Shown: positions 43,407-51,761 of the stretch, one piece after another
Layout: each line of letters opens with the position of its first letter
How positions within the stretch are numbered: the stretch's first letter is position 1
Origin: CAWDVK01 sp963805715
Lineage (GTDB): Bacteria; Actinomycetota; Actinomycetes; Streptosporangiales; Streptosporangiaceae
DNA: 64,000 nt
Assembly (NCBI GenBank): GCA_963805715.1
Contig: CAWDVK010000013.1
Coordinates: 62,001 to 126,000 of the forward strand
Reading direction: 5' to 3'
The notes under the pieces: model-generated
Told to the model about the DNA's origin: nothing
Seen by the model: the letters and a program-made list of their open reading frames with translations, nothing else
Database searches by the model: none
Position numbers and translations under genes: made by a program

Positions 43407-43476
43407 CCGAGGAAGGCGGACAGGATCGTGCGGTGCGCCTGGCGCTCCAGCAGGCCGCGGTGAGCTGCGGTCCCTT
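43296..43476 (-). pseudogene. internal fragment of a PucR-family regulator
   Basis: On the minus strand LLERQAHRTILSAFLGHGTT in one frame is followed, one base out, by DPAEAEARARALGVPVSGRR and LLAVVVRLAERG. This order matches the middle of PucR regulators (start of the GGDEF-like region). Both the N-terminal part and the helix-turn-helix end are gone. It abuts the oxidase fragment, so one deletion seems to have removed most of two facing genes. Confidence 0.55.
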
Positions 43477-43508
43477 CAGTGGGTACGAAGCAGCCCAGGA
43501 GGCCTGAG

Positions 43509-44774
43509 GTGGACATTCAGTTCGGGGGACTGCTGGTCATTGCGGCCGCGGCCGTCATCGCGCCGCTGCTGGCCCGGCTCATGTCCCGGCGGTTCCTGCC
43601 GCCGGTCGTGGTCGAGGTCCTGATCGGCGTCCTGGTGGGCCCGCAGGCGCTCGGCCTGGTCCGGCCCACCGGCGCGGTCGAGGTGCTGTACCTGCTCGGC
43701 TTCGGGTTCCTGCTGTTCCTGGCCGGCCAGGAAGTGGAGCCCCGGCGGTTCCGCGGCCCGAGCTTCCGGCTGGCCGGGCTGAACTTCATCGTCTGCCTCG
43801 GGCTGGCCGCCCTGGCCACGCTCGCGCTCCGGCTGCTCGCGCCGGGCGCTGACTTCCGGCTGCTCGCGCTCGCCCTGACGGCGACCTCGGTCGGCGTGGT
43901 GGTGCCGGTGCTGCGCGACGCCGGGGAGATCAGCACCGACTTCGGGCAGCTCGTCATCATGGCCGGATCGGTGGGCGAGTTCGGCGCGCTGCTGCTGCTC
44001 ACCATCCTGTTCTCCGCTGACCCGGAGCCCACCGCGGTGCAGGTGCTGTACGTCGCGGTGCTGGGAGCCGTGGCCATCGCCGGATCCTTCCTGCTGCGGC
44101 GGCTGTGGCAGTCCGGCTGGCTGGGCCGGGTGCTGCGGGAGACCGACGAGAACACCTCGCAGCTGCGGATCCGCGGCGCGTTCCTGATCCTGCTGATCTT
44201 CGTGGCACTGGCCCGCAAATTCGGGGTTGACTCGCTGCTCGGCGCGTTCATCGCCGGCATCGTGCTGGGCTTCGCCGACAGCGACGACCGCCCGACTCAG
44301 GCGCGGTATCAGGGCAAGCTGCGGGCCATCGGATACGGCTTCCTGGTCCCGGTGTTCTTCATCGTGACCGGCGTTCAGTTCGACGTGCGATCGCTGTTCG
44401 CCAGCGCGTCATCGCTGGCGCTGCTGCCGGCCCTGCTGGTGGCCATCCTGCTGGCGCGGGCCGCCCCCGCGCTGATGTACCGGCGCCGGGTCGGGACGAG
44501 GCCCGCCCTGGCGGCCGGGCTGCTGCAGGCCACCACGCTCACCTTCCCGGTGGTCGTGGCGGAGGTCGGCCGCAGCCTGGACCTGCTGCCGGAGGCGACC
44601 GCGGCCGCGCTCATCGGCGCCGCGCTGCTGTCGGTCCTGGCCTTCCCCGCGGCCGCGCTGGCGCTCCGGCCGTGGACCCGCCCGGGCAGCCCGCAGCCGG
44701 CTGGTCCCGCTGATCAGCCCGCAGCTGGCCGGGGCCGGGATTCCCGCGGGCCGGCCGACCTGGCGGACACCTGA
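43509..44774 (+). CDS. CPA2-family cation:proton antiporter
   Basis: This 421-residue membrane protein exchanges Na+ or K+ for protons. The GTG start at 43509 follows AGGAGG by six bases. About 12 hydrophobic helices are seen. VVVEVLIGVLVGPQALGLV is the typical helix-2 region. ALTATSVGVVVPVLRDAGEI matches the unwound helix, with the usual ATS in place of the motif Asp pair. LLGAFIAGIVLGFADSDD and GYGFLVPVFFIVTGVQFDV are conserved. The C-terminal TrkA-N domain of longer members is absent. It follows the FAD-oxidase/PucR remnants and is monocistronic, with a terminator-like hairpin after it. Confidence 0.9.
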   Translation: MDIQFGGLLVIAAAAVIAPLLARLMSRRFLPPVVVEVLIGVLVGPQALGLVRPTGAVEVLYLLGFGFLLFLAGQEVEPRRFRGPSFRLAGLNFIVCLGLAALATLALRLLAPGADFRLLALALTATSVGVVVPVLRDAGEISTDFGQLVIMAGSVGEFGALLLLTILFSADPEPTAVQVLYVAVLGAVAIAGSFLLRRLWQSGWLGRVLRETDENTSQLRIRGAFLILLIFVALARKFGVDSLLGAFIAGIVLGFADSDDRPTQARYQGKLRAIGYGFLVPVFFIVTGVQFDVRSLFASASSLALLPALLVAILLARAAPALMYRRRVGTRPALAAGLLQATTLTFPVVVAEVGRSLDLLPEATAAALIGAALLSVLAFPAAALALRPWTRPGSPQPAGPADQPAAGRGRDSRGPADLADT

Positions 44775-44776
44775 CA

Positions 44777-44798
44777 CCGGGTGCGCCAGGCGCCCCGG
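44777..44798 (+). terminator. stem-loop after the antiporter gene
   Basis: CCGGG-T-GCGCC pairs with GGCGC-CCCGG, ten pairs with one bulged base and a tight turn, starting two bases after the antiporter stop codon. Confidence 0.5.
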
Positions 44799-44916
44799 CT
44801 CTTTACATAGTGTCATTTGGCCGCGGCCGGCTCCGGGGGCAGACTTGACGGCAGGCAGGTGAGCGCGGCCGCTTCGGCGTCCGCGCGACGCGGCGGCGGC
44901 AGAAAGGCGTAGCGGC

Positions 44917-46434
44917 ATGGGCCAGGGCGGCACGGGTGCAGGCAGGCATGTCACGCACTGGATCGGCGGTAAGCCGTGGACGGGTGACGCCGCGCAGCGC
45001 GGCGACATCTTCAACCCGGCGACCGGGCAGGTGACCGGCACGGTGGACTTTGCCGGGACGGCCGAGGTCGGGGCCGCCGTGGCGGCGGCCGCCGGGGCCC
45101 TGCCGGACTGGCGGGAGACCTCCCTGGTCAGGCGGGCCGGCATCATGTTCGCCTTCCGGGAGCTGATCCGGTCGCACCAGGACGAGCTGGCCGCCCTGAT
45201 CACCCGCGAGCACGGCAAGGTGGCCGCCGACGCTGCTGGCGAGGTGGCCAGGGGCCTGGAGGTGGTGGACTTCGCCTGCGGCATCCCGCACCTGCTCAAG
45301 GGCGCATTCTCGGAGAACGTGTCGGCCGGCGTGGACGCCTACTCGATCCGCCAGCCGGTCGGGGTGGTGGCCGGGATCACGCCCTTCAACTTCCCGGCGA
45401 TGGTGCCCATGTGGATGTTCCCCATCGCGATCGCCTGCGGCAATACCTTCGTGCTCAAGCCGTCCGAGAAGGACCCGTCCCCGTCCATCCGGGTCGCCGA
45501 GCTGCTGGCCGAGGCCGGGCTGCCCGACGGCGTGTTCAACGTGGTGCACGGCAGCAAGGACGCGGTGGACGCCCTGCTCACCCACCCCGATGTCCGCGCG
45601 GTTAGCTTCGTGGGATCGACGCCGATCGCCCGTTATGTATCCGAGCACGGGACAGCGGCGGGCAAGCGCGTGCAGGCGCTCGGCGGCGCGAAGAACCACA
45701 TGGTCGTGCTGCCGGACGCGGACCTGGACCTGGCCGCCGACGCAGCCGTCTCGGCCGGATTCGGCTCCGCGGGGGAGCGCTGCATGGCCATCTCGGTGGT
45801 CGTGGCGGTCGACCCGGTCGGCGACGAGCTGGTGGCCAGGATCTCCGAGCGGATCGCCCGGCTCCGCGTCGGGCCCGGCGACGACCCGGCCTCGGAGATG
45901 GGCCCGCTGGTCACCGGGGCGCACCGGGACAAGGTGGCGTCCTATCTCCATTCCGGCGTGGCCGACGGCGCGGTGCTGGCGGTCGACGGCCGCCAGCATG
46001 CGATCGACGGCCCGGCTGACGGCTTCTGGCTCGGGCCGAGCGTGCTCGATCACGTCACCCCGGCCATGAGCTGTTACGCCGACGAGATCTTCGGCCCGGT
46101 CCTGTCGGTCGTCCGGGCGGGCAGCTACGCCGAGGCGCTGGACGTCATCAACGGCAACCCGTACGGGAACGGCACGGCAATCTTCACCAGCGACGGGGGA
46201 GCGGCCCGCCGGTTCACCCACGAGGTGGAGGTCGGCATGGTCGGCATCAACGTGCCGATCCCGGTGCCGATGGCCTTCTACTCCTTCGGCGGCTGGAAGT
46301 CGTCGCTGTTCGGCGACACGCACGTGCACGGCACCGAGGGCGTCCATTTCTACACCCGCGGCAAGGCGGTCACGTCCCGCTGGCTGGATCCCAGCCACGG
46401 CGGCGTGAACCTCGGCTTCCCGGTGAACCGCTAG
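44917..46434 (+). CDS. mmsA: methylmalonate-semialdehyde dehydrogenase, CoA-acylating
   Basis: MmsA converts methylmalonate semialdehyde to propionyl-CoA in valine and thymine breakdown, and malonate semialdehyde to acetyl-CoA in beta-alanine or inositol breakdown. VTHWIGGKPWTGDAAQRGDI is the usual start. GVVAGITPFNFPAMVPMWMF and the nucleophile Cys289 (SAGERCMAIS) mark the CoA-dependent subgroup, which lacks the general-base Glu: LGGAKNHMVVLPDADLD replaces LELGGK. At 505 residues it is full length. ATG 44917 follows GAAAGG. It is monocistronic. The nearby class III aminotransferases could feed it with semialdehyde. Confidence 0.93.
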   Translation: MGQGGTGAGRHVTHWIGGKPWTGDAAQRGDIFNPATGQVTGTVDFAGTAEVGAAVAAAAGALPDWRETSLVRRAGIMFAFRELIRSHQDELAALITREHGKVAADAAGEVARGLEVVDFACGIPHLLKGAFSENVSAGVDAYSIRQPVGVVAGITPFNFPAMVPMWMFPIAIACGNTFVLKPSEKDPSPSIRVAELLAEAGLPDGVFNVVHGSKDAVDALLTHPDVRAVSFVGSTPIARYVSEHGTAAGKRVQALGGAKNHMVVLPDADLDLAADAAVSAGFGSAGERCMAISVVVAVDPVGDELVARISERIARLRVGPGDDPASEMGPLVTGAHRDKVASYLHSGVADGAVLAVDGRQHAIDGPADGFWLGPSVLDHVTPAMSCYADEIFGPVLSVVRAGSYAEALDVINGNPYGNGTAIFTSDGGAARRFTHEVEVGMVGINVPIPVPMAFYSFGGWKSSLFGDTHVHGTEGVHFYTRGKAVTSRWLDPSHGGVNLGFPVNR

Positions 46435-46743
46435 CCCATCCTCGCCCGCCGCGGAACACCCGCGACCCGAGGAAGCGCGCGCAGCCGCTCCACGTATTGG
46501 GCGCGCTCGGGTTAGCGCAGTTGCTTCATGAACGCGATGGCTCTGCAGATCTCCCGTCAGCCCACGGGGTCTGGTGCGAGTTCACCCCCAACCAGGCGTG
46601 GTATCTGTGCGACGAGATCGCCTGCTATCTCGCCTAACGGGTAGATCCGACAGAAGCGCCCCAGAGTTACGGCCCTGGGGCGTTCTGCGTGGCGGACGCA
46701 GGTGGCGCCGATGCTGTGGCCGACGAGCGGCATTGCCGGCGCA
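46435..46743. other. gene-free stretch after mmsA
   Basis: A plus-strand reading SAHGVWCEFTPNQAWYLCDE ending IACYLA-stop (46553-46636) looks like the tail of a lost gene that I do not recognise. A terminator hairpin lies at 46657-46682. Nothing else is supported. Confidence 0.4.
46657..46682 (-). terminator. stem-loop terminator downstream of the coiled-coil gene
   Basis: CGCCCCAG and CTGGGGCG form a perfect eight-pair stem around a ten-base loop, extended by a G-T and an A-T pair. It lies 62 bases after the stop of the minus-strand gene ending at 46744 and could serve either strand. Confidence 0.6.
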
Positions 46744-47115
46744 TCAGCCTTCGTCTTCATCCGCCTGTATGTCGAGCCCCCCCACATCGATGTCGGGACG
46801 TGCGGCGGCACGCCGACCGCTGGCCGTCTGCCAGTAGGTCTCCTTGCCCAGCAGCGATTCACCGAACCGGTCGAACTCGGCGATCACCTTCTGCGTTGCG
46901 GCGCTGACCGCCTCGCGAGTCCGGTCGCCCAGTTCCTCCAGCTGCCGGGTCACCTCAAGCCGGATGTGAGCGGCAACCTCGTCCTGCGCCAGGGCTCGCA
47001 GCTCCTTCTTCGCCTCGCGTACCGCGGCCCGCAGATCCTTGGTGGCGGCGTGGGCTTCGCGGATCATCTCGCGGCATTCGGCAGCGGCCGCTTCCAGCCG
47101 GTCGAGCTCGCTCAC
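46744..47115 (-). CDS. small coiled-coil protein, function unknown
   Basis: This 123-residue protein is almost all charged helix: MSELDRLEAAAAECREMIRE, then AHAATKDLRAAVREAKKELR, and a third helix VTRQLEELGDRTREAVSAAT. The heptad pattern predicts a dimeric coiled coil. A short acidic tail (DIQADEDEG) ends it. The GTG start follows GGGAGGA by nine bases. It stands alone with its own terminator. Proteins of this kind occur with mobile elements and phage but no specific family is recognised. Confidence 0.7.
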   Translation of the reverse strand: MSELDRLEAAAAECREMIREAHAATKDLRAAVREAKKELRALAQDEVAAHIRLEVTRQLEELGDRTREAVSAATQKVIAEFDRFGESLLGKETYWQTASGRRAAARPDIDVGGLDIQADEDEG

Positions 47116-47383
47116 AGCATCCTCCCCGCTGGCCGGCGCGTCCGGGGTCGTTCCCCTGTCCGGCCGGCAATCGATTTGAGCGCACCGCGGTGGCCTCGCC
47201 GAACGTCAGCAGAGGGGCCGGCCAGCGACCACGGTGCGCCATCCGCCCCCGGCTTCCGTTTCATGGGCCTGCGGCCAGGGGCCGGATTTCTTTCTGTGCA
47301 ATCCTCCAGGAACCGAAGCGGCATGTCATCACTGTGAGGACGCGGCCGGTCATGCCGCGGGGCTGCGCCGTGCTGCCCGCCGG

Positions 47384-48223
47384 CTAGCTGCAGGCCGGGT
47401 CCAGCGGCACGGTGGCTGCCGACAGCACGTGCAGGTAGGTGTTCAGCGCGTGGGCGCAGCCGATGCTCCACTTCGCCTTCCCCAGCGAGTTGATCGCGTA
47501 CCCGGCGGTGACGGGCTGGTAGTTATCGGTGGCATCGACCGGGAAGTACGGGACGACGTCGACCTGGTTGTAGATCCGCCATGACACGGTGCTGAGACCG
47601 CCGTAGCGCGCGGCGAAGGTGGCGTCTCCCACCCGTGGCGAGGCAAATGTCCACGCCTGCGGCTTCAGCGGCGTGTTCGCGGTCACGTCGGCGACCAGGA
47701 GCGTCGCCAGCGCGCCGCCCAGGCTGTGGCCGCACACCACCATGGGCAGCGCAGCAGGATCAAGATCGACGGCAAGGCCGTCCGCGGCCGCCTGCGCGAC
47801 ATCGGCGGCGAAGGTGGCAGGCGCCGGCGTGCTCTCCTGCTGGCCCGGGGTCATCGTGCCGAGGGTGCTGTAGATGTCGAGGAAGCCCTGGGCGACCTTT
47901 CCGCCGTCGGGAACCTGGGTGAACGGCACCAGATCCCAGTGCAGGTCATCCCACCATTCCGTGGTCGTGGCGGTGCCGCGTAACGCGACCACCGCGGTCT
48001 TGGGGTCACCGCCCGCGGCGACGAAACCGTAGAAGACACGCGACTGCCCGGGACCGAGGAAGTCGGACATCTGAATCGTGCGCACCAGCGTGTAGCCGGC
48101 GGGCATGTTCTTGATCACAGCCGGATTGACCTGACCGGGATCACTGGTGTACTGAGCGGCTGCGGCCTCAATGAAGGGCCCCCAGGTGACCGCCGTTGCC
48201 GGATTCATGACGTTGGTAGGCAT
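47384..48223 (-). CDS. class 3 lipase-family alpha/beta hydrolase
   Basis: This 279-residue esterase or lipase has the fungal-type lipase fold. AVVALRGTATTTEWWDDLHW is the oxyanion region (G-T-x-x-x-x-x-W-x-x-D) and VVCGHSLGGALATLLVADVT holds the nucleophile Ser. The Asp is in YNQVDVVPYFP and the catalytic His in GCAHALNTY. It has no signal peptide, so the location is cytosolic or via another route. The ATG at 48223 follows TGAGG. It is monocistronic. Substrate not known; all three catalytic residues are present. Confidence 0.9.
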   Translation of the reverse strand: MPTNVMNPATAVTWGPFIEAAAAQYTSDPGQVNPAVIKNMPAGYTLVRTIQMSDFLGPGQSRVFYGFVAAGGDPKTAVVALRGTATTTEWWDDLHWDLVPFTQVPDGGKVAQGFLDIYSTLGTMTPGQQESTPAPATFAADVAQAAADGLAVDLDPAALPMVVCGHSLGGALATLLVADVTANTPLKPQAWTFASPRVGDATFAARYGGLSTVSWRIYNQVDVVPYFPVDATDNYQPVTAGYAINSLGKAKWSIGCAHALNTYLHVLSAATVPLDPACS

Positions 48224-48570
48224 GCCGTGGCCTCATTTCATCGAACCGGTGGTCGCGAAGCGCGATACGGGCCCGGCACCTGCCGGCCACTCAGCCCGAT
48301 GCGGCGCTCCGAGAAACAGCATTCGCCTCCGGCTGGCCAGACGCAAGCGCGTGACGCTCCTCCGGCCGGCTCTACTCGGCTTCCGGAGAGCCTGCCGCCT
48401 CGCGTTCGATGCCGGAGGCCATCCCTGCTGCGCGGGCGGGCGAGGAGCCTGGCACCGGGCGTAAGCGGGTCTCGAGTGGTATCAATTTCGTAAGCCGGGC
48501 CTGCGTTCCGCGGGGGAGACCCTGGCAGGGCGTTCGCTGGTGATGCGTGACCGGCGGGAGGTGGCGGACC
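48224..48570. other. gene-free stretch between the lipase and SDR remnant
   Basis: Leader of the lipase gene and about 300 bases without a supported reading. Both divergent genes should have promoters here, but no clear -35/-10 pair stands out. Confidence 0.4.
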
Positions 48571-49029
48571 GTGGACTCTTTCTCGCGGAAGCTCGCGGTG
48601 GTGACCGGCGGCGGCTCGGGCATGGGCCGCGAGCTTGTCCGCCAGCTGGCGGCGCAGGGCTGCTCCGCGCCCGCGGCCTGCCGGCGCCGGAACAGATGAG
48701 CGACGCCCAGCTGGGAGAACTGATCCCCGCCGAGGCGCAGGCCAAGCTGATCGAGGCCGCGGCTACCCAAGGGTGCGCCGGCCGATGAGCTGCGCCAGAT
48801 GCTCGTGCGGATGAATGCCAACTTCCGGGACAAGGCGCCGCTCAGCGCGGCTGACGCGGCGACCGTCATCCTCGACGGAGTGCGATCGGGGGCCTGGCGG
48901 ATCCTCGTCGGCGATGACGCCAGGAAGCTTGACGCAGCGGTGCGCGCTAAGCCCGGTGCCGCCTACGACTACGCCGAGCTGTTCAGCCTGCTGGCAGAGC
49001 AGCCGACGGCGGGATCACCTGAGCGGTAG
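48571..49029 (+). pseudogene. short-chain dehydrogenase with its middle deleted and a frameshift
   Basis: Starting at GTG 48571 behind GGGAGG, the reading KLAVVTGGGSGMGRELVRQL AAQ is the normal Rossmann start of an SDR. At about 48665-48690 it jumps to a C-terminal part (MSDAQLGELIPAEAQAKLIE), losing about 150 residues with the Ser-Tyr-Lys triad. A further one-base shift near 48773 leads into ADELRQMLVRMNANFRDKAP and the usual ILDGVRSGAWRILVGDDARK end. Both ends are those of one SDR subgroup, so this is one gene missing its centre. Not functional. Confidence 0.8.
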
Positions 49030-49084
49030 CACCTGCCGCAGCTAACGGGCTAGCGCAGGGCATCCTGAGGCGCGCATCCGGCGG

Positions 49085-49765
49085 CTACGAGCCCACGGTG
49101 TCGGGGAGCTTGCCCGTGGCTCGGAGTTTGCAGGCGATGATGAGCGGTCGCTGCGCGCTCGTTATGGCGAGGCCCGCTCCCACGATGACGTAGTCGCCGT
49201 CGATGGTGACGGCGGCGTTTGTCAGGGCGGATAGCGGCTTCTTCAGCAGGATCGCGCCGGTGGTCGCGTTGAACGCGTACAGGTCACCGCTGTAGGTGGT
49301 GGTGAAGACGACGTTATTGGTGACCGCGGCGGCGCCGTACGGGGACGAGGGAAGCTGGTCGGCCCATTCGATCTTTCCGGTGTCCTGGCTGACGGCGACC
49401 ATCTCGCCGGTCGCCTTGGCGATTGAGGCTGAAAACGAACGACGGCGGATCCCACAGGCCCCCGCCGGAGTTGACGGCCGGGTTCCCCCACAGGTTCTGC
49501 ACCTCGTCCCAGGCGGGCCGCCATTCTGCGAGTTGTAGGTGTGTGTCCACAAGACCTTGCCGGTGGCGAGCCGGATGGCCATCACGTTCGACTTGAGATC
49601 CTGCGTGTACACCACGCCGTTCACCGCGACCGGGGTGGTCGCGTAATTGTCAGTGAACCCGGAGGGGAGGCTCGGCCCGTCCGGGTCCTTGGTCTTTGCT
49701 GCGCACGGCTGGCCGCCTTGTCGCCGGGGCCGGGCCGCGGGCACGTGTCCTGCGCGCCGTGCCAC
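49085..49765 (-). pseudogene. PQQ-type beta-propeller protein, truncated and internally deleted
   Basis: Fragments of a repeat propeller are seen. YATTPVAVNGVVYTQDLKSN and AIRLATGKVLWTHTYNS come first. Then, out of frame, comes WDEVQNLWGNPAVNSGGGLW, and finally KATGEMVAVSQDTGKIEWAD, AAAVTNNVVFTTTYSGDLYA and FNATTGAILLKKPLSALTNA to the end. At least two joins (near 49440 and 49510) change frame, and the first blades and any signal sequence are absent. The parent would be a secreted PQQ-binding-like protein of about 500 residues. Confidence 0.8.
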
Positions 49766-49784
49766 GGCCTCTTGCCAAAGAAAA

Positions 49785-49800
49785 CTGATATCAGTATGCT
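49785..49800 (+). promoter_or_regulatory. palindromic operator over a -10-like element before the SPFH gene
   Basis: CTGATATCAG is a perfect ten-base palindrome and is followed at once by TATGCT, a good -10 hexamer, 42 bases before the SPFH start. A/T-rich bases here contrast with the flanks. A regulator, possibly the ribbon-helix-helix protein of the same operon, could bind and block the promoter. That link is inference. Confidence 0.55.
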
Positions 49801-49841
49801 AAGCACGTGTTATCAAGCTCGTCAAGCAGAGGAGGCGCCCG

Positions 49842-50861
49842 ATGGCGACCCAGAATGCGGCCGCAGGCCCGGACCTGTCGGCCAGCCAGGTGACCGGGCC
49901 CGAGGCAGGCCCGTCGGCCGGATCAGGGGCCGGGATGGATGCCGGGAAGGCAGTGCCCGCTGGCCCGGGGCCCGCTGGCCAGCAAGTGACCGAGCGGACC
50001 GCCCTGTTCCTGCCCGGGCTGCGCGTGCTGGTGCTGGGCATCGTCCTGGTGCTGGGCGGGGTGGCGCTGGCCGTGGTGGCCAGTCATCAGAGTCACGGCG
50101 TCGCCGAATGGCTGATCCCGCTCTCCATCCTGATCTTCATTGCCGCCAGCCTGGCGCTGGCCGGCCTCACCCCTGTCGTCCCCGGCCAGGCCCGGGTCGT
50201 GCAGCTGTTCGGCCGCTATCGCGGCACCATCCGCGAGCCGGGCCTGCAGTGGGTGAACCCGTTCACCCGCCGGATCGCGGTCTCCACCAGGATCCGCAAC
50301 CAGGAATCCGCGCAGGCCAAGGTCAACGACGCCGACGGCAACCCGATCGAGATCGCCGCGGTCGTCGTCTGGCAGGTGCTGGACACCGCCATGGCCGTGT
50401 ACGCGGTCGATGACTTCACGCAGTTCGTCACCATCCAGACCGAGACCGCCGTCCGGCACATCGCCTCCAGCTACCCCTACGACAACCGCGGCAGCGGCGC
50501 GCTGTCGCTGCGCGACAATGCCGAGGAGATCACCGGGAAGCTTTCCGCCGAGATCGCCGCGCGGGTCGCGTCGGCGGGCGTGCGGGTCATCGAGTCCCGG
50601 CTCACCCGGCTGTCGTATGCTGCCGAGATCGCCCAGGCGATGCTGCGCCAGCAGCAGGCCAGCGCCGTGGTGGGGGCGCGGGCGCGCATCGTCGAGGGTG
50701 CCGTCGGCATGGTGCAGATGGCCCTGCAGCGGCTCGAGGAAGAGGGCGTCGTCGAACTGGACGAGGAACGCAAGGCCACGATGGTCTCCAACCTGCTCGT
50801 CGTCCTGTGCAGCGAGCAGGCGACTCAGCCCATCGTCAACACCGGCACCCTTTACCAGTGA
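49842..50861 (+). CDS. SPFH/Band-7 domain membrane protein
   Basis: This 339-residue stomatin-like protein has a disordered, Ala/Gly-rich N-terminus, two close membrane helices (about residues 58-112; VLVLGIVLVLGGVALAVVAS, WLIPLSILIFIAASLALAGL) and an SPFH domain. The domain starts at VVPGQARVVQLFGRYRGTIR and includes VSTRIRNQESAQAKVNDADG. A long helix follows (AAEIAQAMLRQQQASAVVGA). Such proteins form membrane microdomain scaffolds. The ATG is preceded by GAGGAG. A ribbon-helix-helix gene lies 37 bases downstream on the same strand, a pairing I know as common in actinomycetes. A palindrome covers the probable promoter. Confidence 0.9.
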   Translation: MATQNAAAGPDLSASQVTGPEAGPSAGSGAGMDAGKAVPAGPGPAGQQVTERTALFLPGLRVLVLGIVLVLGGVALAVVASHQSHGVAEWLIPLSILIFIAASLALAGLTPVVPGQARVVQLFGRYRGTIREPGLQWVNPFTRRIAVSTRIRNQESAQAKVNDADGNPIEIAAVVVWQVLDTAMAVYAVDDFTQFVTIQTETAVRHIASSYPYDNRGSGALSLRDNAEEITGKLSAEIAARVASAGVRVIESRLTRLSYAAEIAQAMLRQQQASAVVGARARIVEGAVGMVQMALQRLEEEGVVELDEERKATMVSNLLVVLCSEQATQPIVNTGTLYQ

Positions 50862-50898
50862 CGCCGGGCACGCGGCCAGCAGGGAGCGAGGGCGGGCA

Positions 50899-51126
50899 GT
50901 GACCGAGCGCAAGGGCGTGCTGCTGCGTCTCGACCCTGCCGTGCACGACGCCCTCGCCCGGTGGGCCAGCGACGAGCTCCGGTCGACCAACGCTCAGATC
51001 GAGTTCCTGCTCCGGCGCGCGCTCGCCGAGGCAGGGCGGCTGCCCGGCCACGCCGGGCCGATGCGCCCCCGCGGAAGACCGCCCGCGGGCACCCAGGCCG
51101 ACGCCAGCCCGGCGGCGCAGCGGTAA
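50899..51126 (+). CDS. ribbon-helix-helix (Arc-type) DNA-binding protein
   Basis: The 75-residue protein starts at GTG 50899. The ribbon is KGVLLRLDPAVHDALARWA, and the two helices ALARWASDELRSTNAQIEFL and LRRALAEAGRLPG match Arc/MetJ-type dimers. The basic Pro/Arg tail is probably disordered. It follows the SPFH gene, so it is likely co-expressed. It could autoregulate the operon through the palindrome at 49785-49794, or have an antitoxin-like role without a toxin nearby. Confidence 0.8.
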   Translation: MTERKGVLLRLDPAVHDALARWASDELRSTNAQIEFLLRRALAEAGRLPGHAGPMRPRGRPPAGTQADASPAAQR

Positions 51127-51315
51127 CGGGCGGCCCGGCGGGCGACCGCGCACGCCCGCCTGAAGTCCTGGCGCACCGCTCCCGCGCTCGCACCTGGCTC
51201 GACACGATGCCGCTCTCGTGCCTCGACATGATCGACGGCGGCAGCGTAGAGTCGGCAGGCGCCCGCCCGCGAGGCCGGGCGGGGGCTCGGGGAGATGCGA
51301 GATTCGGGGGGATTC

Positions 51316-51606
51316 ATGGCGTACGGCGTGATCCATAAGTTCGCTGGCGGCACGAAAGAGCAGTACGAGGCATCCATCGCGGCCGTGCATCCGGCGGGCG
51401 GAGGGCTGCCCGAAGGGCAGCTGTTCCATGCCGCGGGCCCGTCGGCCGACGGCTGGGTGATCGTGGCCGTGCACGACACGCGGCAGGGGTGGGAGCGATT
51501 CCGGGACGGCATCCTGATGCCGCGCATGATGCAGGGCATCGACGGCGGTTTCACGGCGCCGCCCGAGGAGACGGGGTTCGAGATCTACAACGAGGTAACG
51601 GCGTAG
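51316..51606 (+). CDS. small ABM-superfamily-like protein
   Basis: This 96-residue protein starts at ATG 51316 right after GGGGGG. The ferredoxin-like fold pattern is clear: MAYGVIHKFAGGTKEQYEAS (strand, helix), GWVIVAVHDTRQGWERFRDG (strand, helix) and a final strand FEIYNEVTA. It resembles small antibiotic-biosynthesis-monooxygenase-like proteins often annotated as hypothetical. No catalytic residues can be named. It stands alone between the ribbon-helix-helix gene and a convergent lipoprotein. Confidence 0.75.
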   Translation: MAYGVIHKFAGGTKEQYEASIAAVHPAGGGLPEGQLFHAAGPSADGWVIVAVHDTRQGWERFRDGILMPRMMQGIDGGFTAPPEETGFEIYNEVTA

Positions 51607-51761
51607 ATCAGCCCAGGCCGCCAGGCGGATCCAGCGACCCTGCCTCGCCGTGAACGGCAGCGGCATTCAGGCGCTGGATCCGCCCGTACCCTGAGGGCGC
51701 CTGCCGAGACGACGCCCTGCGCAGGCGGATCTAGGCCGGCACGACGTACGGGAAGCTGTCG

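Noticed and set aside
44803..46398. Minus-strand 531-codon reading opposite mmsA
   Set aside because: MmsA with its catalytic Cys is on the plus strand; the antisense reading is compositionally typical of shadow frames.
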